A stretch of DNA of 64,000 nucleotides. Origin: DAMCZI01 sp032095175 (GTDB lineage: Bacteria; Bacillota; Clostridia; Clostridiales; Caloramatoraceae). The position numbers and the translations under genes are program-made. Numbering within the stretch: position 1 is the first letter of the stretch; each line of letters starts with the position of its first letter. The notes beneath the pieces are model-generated. The model made no database searches. It was not told the origin of the DNA and worked only from the letters and a program-made list of their open reading frames with translations. Below, one piece after another: positions 60,509 to 64,000 of the stretch. The stretch lies in assembly GCA_032095175.1 (NCBI GenBank), contig DAMCZI010000027.1, forward strand, positions 5,993-69,992, written 5' to 3'.

Positions 60509-60542
60509 TCATTCATACATTTCTTCTAAACATTAAAGTTAT

Positions 60543-61442
60543 TTATTTAATATATTTCGGTAATTCAACAGTTTCTCTCTTTTCAACATAAAACTGCATG
60601 CTATACTTTTCACCTAATTCTTTTGCCTTTAAATTCGCCTCTTCTTCCGTGCTGTAATATCCAACCTCTACACAAAAGGTTCCCTTTTGATCTTTTAAAA
60701 TTCTTTTTCCTTCTATATCAAATAGAACTTCCTCAGCCATTCCAATTTCCTCACCATATTGATAGGAGGATGTTCTTACGGCATACACAGTAGTATTTGT
60801 TTTTTCTCTATCCTCATCTAATGTGAGAACTGCTTGTGCAGGATTTTTATATTCCTTTAACTCATACTTTACTGGTTTGTTAAAAACAACAGTAAAGCGA
60901 ACCATTGAATCATCCAAGGTTATAAGCTTATATACATCTTTTATCAAGTTGCTTTCCTTTAAATTATCAAAATACTTTTCTGCAGCTATTTCCCTCGCTC
61001 CACTAATTATAAATGTCATAGAGTATGGATATTCCTTATATTCTACATTAAAATGTGGTACCGCTTCTATTTTACTGAAGTTAATTATAACATGTTCTTT
61101 ATCATTTTCCTTTTTAAGGCTTATGAAATCAACATTTGCACCATCAGTAATCCTTCCTCCACTTGCAGCACCATCCTTAAATTGCAGTATACTAACAAGC
61201 TTTCCTAATCCCGGAACATTAGCTACTGTACTCGCAAAAGCTGGTATTGTATTAATACTCACTGTAAATGCTAAAATTATAGCTGCAGCTATACCAATGC
61301 CTCCCTTGAAAATCTTTTTATTCTTTTCCTTTTTTCCCTCTGTGTTTGCTTTAATAACAGATTTTTTTATGACATCTTCAATATTTTCAGGTATTTCAAT
61401 ATCATCATATATCTTTTTTAAATCCTCTATTTTATTACTCAA
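60543..61442 (-). CDS. Membrane anti-sigma factor with DUF4179 domain
   Basis: About 299 residues. Cytoplasmic N-terminus (IEIPENIEDVIKKSVIKA), one membrane helix (about 50-70), then an extracellular DUF4179-type domain (NTIPAFASTVANVPGLGKLV to the middle) and a C-terminal segment with a QKGTFCVEVGYYSTEEEANLKAKELG SPOR-like repeat. TTG 61442 is preferred: AGGAGG of the sigma gene is nine bases upstream and the start overlaps its stop. Inhibits the cognate ECF sigma factor. Confidence 0.82.
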   Translation of the reverse strand: MSNKIEDLKKIYDDIEIPENIEDVIKKSVIKANTEGKKEKNKKIFKGGIGIAAAIILAFTVSINTIPAFASTVANVPGLGKLVSILQFKDGAASGGRITDGANVDFISLKKENDKEHVIINFSKIEAVPHFNVEYKEYPYSMTFIISGAREIAAEKYFDNLKESNLIKDVYKLITLDDSMVRFTVVFNKPVKYELKEYKNPAQAVLTLDEDREKTNTTVYAVRTSSYQYGEEIGMAEEVLFDIEGKRILKDQKGTFCVEVGYYSTEEEANLKAKELGEKYSMQFYVEKRETVELPKYIK

Positions 61443-61968
61443 TATCCTCAACCTCCTCAAGCTTAATTCTCAATATTTTAAGGGCACGATATAGATGTGT
61501 CTTAACAGTATTTAGAGGTATTTCTAAGGTTCTTGATATTTCCTCAAGCGTCATGTCTTCAAAATACCTCAGAATAACTACGGTTTTATATTTTATTTCA
61601 AGTTTCTCAAGGGCTGTACGGAGATCCATTATCTCCTCAGTACCATTAAATTCCTCACTAACATCCTCGTCAAAGTATTCACTTACATAAACAATCTTCT
61701 TTGATTTATTTATATGGTTTATGGAGCAATTTATAGTTATCCTGGTAATCCATGTATTAAAGTATTCCGGTTGCCTTAAACTTGTTATAGAAGAATATAC
61801 TTTATATATAACTTCCTGCACAATATCTAATGCATCCTCACGATTGTTTACATAACTGTATGCAATTTTATATATACTATTCTTTTTGTCCTCAATAAGC
61901 TTACATAAGCTCTGAGCATCTCCCTTTATTGCCTTTAAAACAAAATCTTTCAGATTGGCCACCTCCAA
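61435..61968 (-). CDS. ECF sigma factor
   Basis: 177 residues by the longest frame. Region 2 SYVNNREDALDIVQEVIYKVY-SSI-YFNTWITRITINCSINH and region 4 LRYFEDMTLEEISRTLEIPLNTVKTHLYRALKIL are intact. The gene overlaps the anti-sigma gene. Start is uncertain: TTG at 61968 lies before GGAGG, whereas the site GGAGG is eight bases from CTG at 61953, which would give 172 residues. CTG initiation is rare but spacing favours it. Confidence 0.85.
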   Translation of the reverse strand: MEVANLKDFVLKAIKGDAQSLCKLIEDKKNSIYKIAYSYVNNREDALDIVQEVIYKVYSSITSLRQPEYFNTWITRITINCSINHINKSKKIVYVSEYFDEDVSEEFNGTEEIMDLRTALEKLEIKYKTVVILRYFEDMTLEEISRTLEIPLNTVKTHLYRALKILRIKLEEVEDIE

Positions 61969-62138
61969 ATCGAGCTCGATTTCTATGAATTCATATATTG
62001 TGGTACTGCACAGCCTTTTTGTGTTTCATTTATTAGACAAACTCCCTTATTGGATAGTTTCAGTTAATAATACCACAAACAAAAATTAATCCTCTATATT
62101 CTATAAAAGGAAAAACATTTAAAACCCCAGCATCGTAT

Positions 62139-62146
62139 GTTATAAT
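62139..62146 (+). promoter_or_regulatory. Extended -10 promoter for the oligopeptidase gene
   Basis: TGTTATAAT gives TG-N-TATAAT (TATAAT at 62141-62146), 32 bases before the coding start. No good -35 is visible, as expected for an extended -10 promoter. Confidence 0.5.
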
Positions 62147-62177
62147 TTTCATATGCTATTTAAAGGGGGAATGGGTA

Positions 62178-63890
62178 ATGTTTAAAGAAGCAGATATGCT
62201 AATCAAAGAAGTCAGAGAAGCATTAAAATCAATGGATGGCCACGAAAAGCTTGAAATGTGCTTCGACGATATTCTTAACACCAATGTTGCTAACGTAGAA
62301 GATCTTAAAAACTGGATTTTTACGCTAGGCAAGATTCAAGATGAAGCTAGAGAGGTTCTCTCAAGAGATTATGCAAATTTCCAATGTCATAATGATAATG
62401 AGGAAATAAAGAAGAGATTTACATATGATCAAGAGGTAATTTCTCCAATACTTCAAAAATATCAGGATAAATTTGATAAGTTCCTCTATAACAGTGAGTT
62501 TAGAAAAGATTTAGGTTCTGAATATGACATATTAATAAAGAAGAAAGTTAATGCAATAGAGCTTTTCAGACCTGAAAATATAAAACTTGGAGTTGAAGAG
62601 GATAAGCTTTCAACAGAGTACTATGACATTACAGGTCAGATGACAGTTATGTGGAATGGTGAAGAAAAAACCCTCCCACAAATGAGTGTATATATGAAAG
62701 ACCCTGATAGAAGCATCCGTGAAAAAGCATGGAAGCTTGTTCAGGAAAGAAAACTCAAGGATTCAAAGGCTCTTGATGATATTATGGATAAGCTTGTAAA
62801 GGTAAGACATCAAAAGGCTTTAAATGCAGGTTTAAAGAATTTCAGAGATTACAAGTTTAAGGACCTTGAGAGATTTGATTATACTCCTGAGGATTGCTTT
62901 GAATTCCACGAAGCTGTATTAAAATATGTTGTTCCACTAAGCGAGAAGCTGCAAAAGGAACACCAAAAGGAACTTGGTATAGATAGCTACAGACCATGGG
63001 ATATGGATGCAGTACCAAGTGGTCAAAAGCCACTTAAACCATATGAGCATATAGACGGGCTTATAGATGGAGTTAGAAATATATTTGCAAAGACAGATAA
63101 ACTTTTCTCAGATACAATAGAGAGAATGAAGGAAATGGGCACTCTCGATTTAGAGAGCAGAAAAGCAAAGTCTCCTGGAGGCTTCTGTGATTTCTTCCCA
63201 GTATCAAAGGTTCCATTTATATTTATGAACAGTGCCCAAAGCCACAGTGATTTGGTTACTTTAACCCATGAAGGTGGACATTCAGTTCATGGAATGCTTG
63301 TATCTGATATGGAAATATCAGAATACAGAGATACCCCAAGCGAATCTGCAGAACTTGCAAGTATGAGCATGGAATTGATTTGCATGGATAAGTGGGATGA
63401 ATTCTATAAAAATGAAGAGGATTTAAAAAGAGCAAAACGTGAGCAAATTGAAGGAATAATCAAGTTCCTCCCATGGGCAATGGTAGTGGATAGATTCCAA
63501 CATTGGATATATCTAAATCCTGATTCAACTGCCGATGAGAGAAACAACAAGTTTACTGAAATAGCAAAGCAGTATGTATATTCATATGTTGATTGGACAG
63601 GATATGGGGATGAGTTAAAGCACAGATGGAAGGGACAGCTTCATATATATGAGGTTCCATTCTACTATATTGAATATGCTATATCACAGCTTGGTGCTCT
63701 TCAAATATGGAAGAGATACAAGGAAAATCCAAAGGCCGCAGTTGAGGACTACAAGAAGGCTCTATCCCTTGGATGTTCAAAATCCCTATCCGAGGTATAT
63801 TCCGCAGCAGGTATCCAATTCAACTTCTCCAAGGACATGATAAAAGGCCTCATGGAATTTGCATGCAAGGAACTCGAAAACTTAAAATAG
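62178..63890 (+). CDS. M3 family oligoendopeptidase (PepF-like)
   Basis: 570 residues. Zinc motif HEGGHSVHG (H364, E365, H368) with a further Glu in the ESAELASMSMELI helix that follows, and the C-terminal GYGDELKHRWKGQLHIYEVPFYYIEYAISQLGALQ region typical of the M3B clade. GGGGGA precedes the ATG. Degrades short peptides in the cytoplasm, fitting the peptide-uptake genes in this window. An incomplete terminator follows at the window edge. Confidence 0.9.
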   Translation: MFKEADMLIKEVREALKSMDGHEKLEMCFDDILNTNVANVEDLKNWIFTLGKIQDEAREVLSRDYANFQCHNDNEEIKKRFTYDQEVISPILQKYQDKFDKFLYNSEFRKDLGSEYDILIKKKVNAIELFRPENIKLGVEEDKLSTEYYDITGQMTVMWNGEEKTLPQMSVYMKDPDRSIREKAWKLVQERKLKDSKALDDIMDKLVKVRHQKALNAGLKNFRDYKFKDLERFDYTPEDCFEFHEAVLKYVVPLSEKLQKEHQKELGIDSYRPWDMDAVPSGQKPLKPYEHIDGLIDGVRNIFAKTDKLFSDTIERMKEMGTLDLESRKAKSPGGFCDFFPVSKVPFIFMNSAQSHSDLVTLTHEGGHSVHGMLVSDMEISEYRDTPSESAELASMSMELICMDKWDEFYKNEEDLKRAKREQIEGIIKFLPWAMVVDRFQHWIYLNPDSTADERNNKFTEIAKQYVYSYVDWTGYGDELKHRWKGQLHIYEVPFYYIEYAISQLGALQIWKRYKENPKAAVEDYKKALSLGCSKSLSEVYSAAGIQFNFSKDMIKGLMEFACKELENLK

Positions 63891-63942
63891 TGTTTAATCA
63901 ATAATTTAGGGATAATGCGTAGCAACTTTATAGTTGATTTGT

Positions 63943-64000
63943 ACATTAAAAGACCGTTCCAACCGAGGTGTCGGGGCATTTAACCCCTTGGAAAACACTC
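63943..64000 (+). terminator. Terminator hairpin, right arm beyond window
   Basis: AAAAGACCGTTCCAACCGAGG starts as the 19028 terminator does, and the end CCTTGGAAAACACTC matches the loop of the hairpin at 33508. The right arm, probably GGTTGGAACGGTCTTTT, lies outside the window. Confidence 0.55.

Noticed and set aside
60160..60542. TPP, THF or other vitamin riboswitch before the ECF operon
   Set aside because: I could not find the conserved cores of these riboswitches by eye; only a weak hairpin and a terminator of the adjacent operon are seen.
1..64000. tRNA, rRNA or transposase genes
   Set aside because: None seen. The many inverted repeats lack tRNA features, and no frame resembles a transposase.

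Overview
The window is low-GC chromosomal DNA from a Gram-positive anaerobe, most likely a clostridium (Clostridiaceae or a close relative). The evidence is strong GGAGG-type ribosome binding sites, frequent TTG and GTG starts, Clostridia-typical families (a CD3324-family protein, DUF3842, DUF2087, UPF0397/ECF transporter), lipoprotein boxes and an oligopeptide ABC system with several tandem substrate-binding proteins. I see no rRNA, tRNA, CRISPR array, prophage or transposase.

Layout. 1-1000: small membrane-protein genes, a decayed XRE regulator/membrane-protein remnant behind an intact promoter, and a long palindromic repeat. 1-8.4 kb: GNAT, DUF2087 regulator with an operator-like promoter, a secreted coiled-coil protein, an OmpR/sensor-kinase pair with a downstream aldose-epimerase-like gene, an S41-type lipoprotein and another GNAT. 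8.5-22 kb: mostly single genes (DUF234-type ATPase, MFS exporter behind a leader peptide, HD-domain protein, LURP-like protein, DUF5050 protein, GNATs, beta-lactamase-like protein lacking the usual lysine, DUF5661, DUF2785). 22-36 kb: cell-envelope genes (flavoprotein, LiaF/DUF4097-like pair, amidase, two-DTG lipoprotein, DUF885 peptidase, D,D-carboxypeptidase, PAP2, AI-2E transporter) and two SDR genes. 36-41.7 kb: Xaa-Pro aminopeptidase, GH63-like glycosidase, EamA transporter and XRE-cupin regulator. 41.9-56 kb: peptide uptake, with three tandem OppA-like lipoproteins, then DUF3842 and lipoprotein genes on the other strand, then a complete opp operon (novel secreted protein, SBP, B, C, D, F). 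56-64 kb: TPR protein, an ECF transporter operon (S, fused A-A, T), an ECF sigma/DUF4179 anti-sigma pair and a PepF-type oligopeptidase.

Together, peptide import (four binding proteins, one permease/ATPase set) and several peptidases (PepF, Xaa-Pro aminopeptidase, DUF885, S41) suggest an amino-acid- and peptide-using lifestyle.

The most unusual content lies between the genes. A ~118-bp two-hairpin element (called R1 here) occurs nine times in both orientations. Its stems carry compensatory changes between copies, and one copy supplies the last codons and stop of the glycosidase gene. Three further palindromic families (R2, R3, R4) and two perfect long palindromes also occur. Two genes have convincing RNA-level control. 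The MFS exporter has a 16-codon leader ORF whose 3' half pairs with the exporter's start codon. The DUF5661 gene has its Shine-Dalgarno buried in a hairpin that also resembles a terminator.
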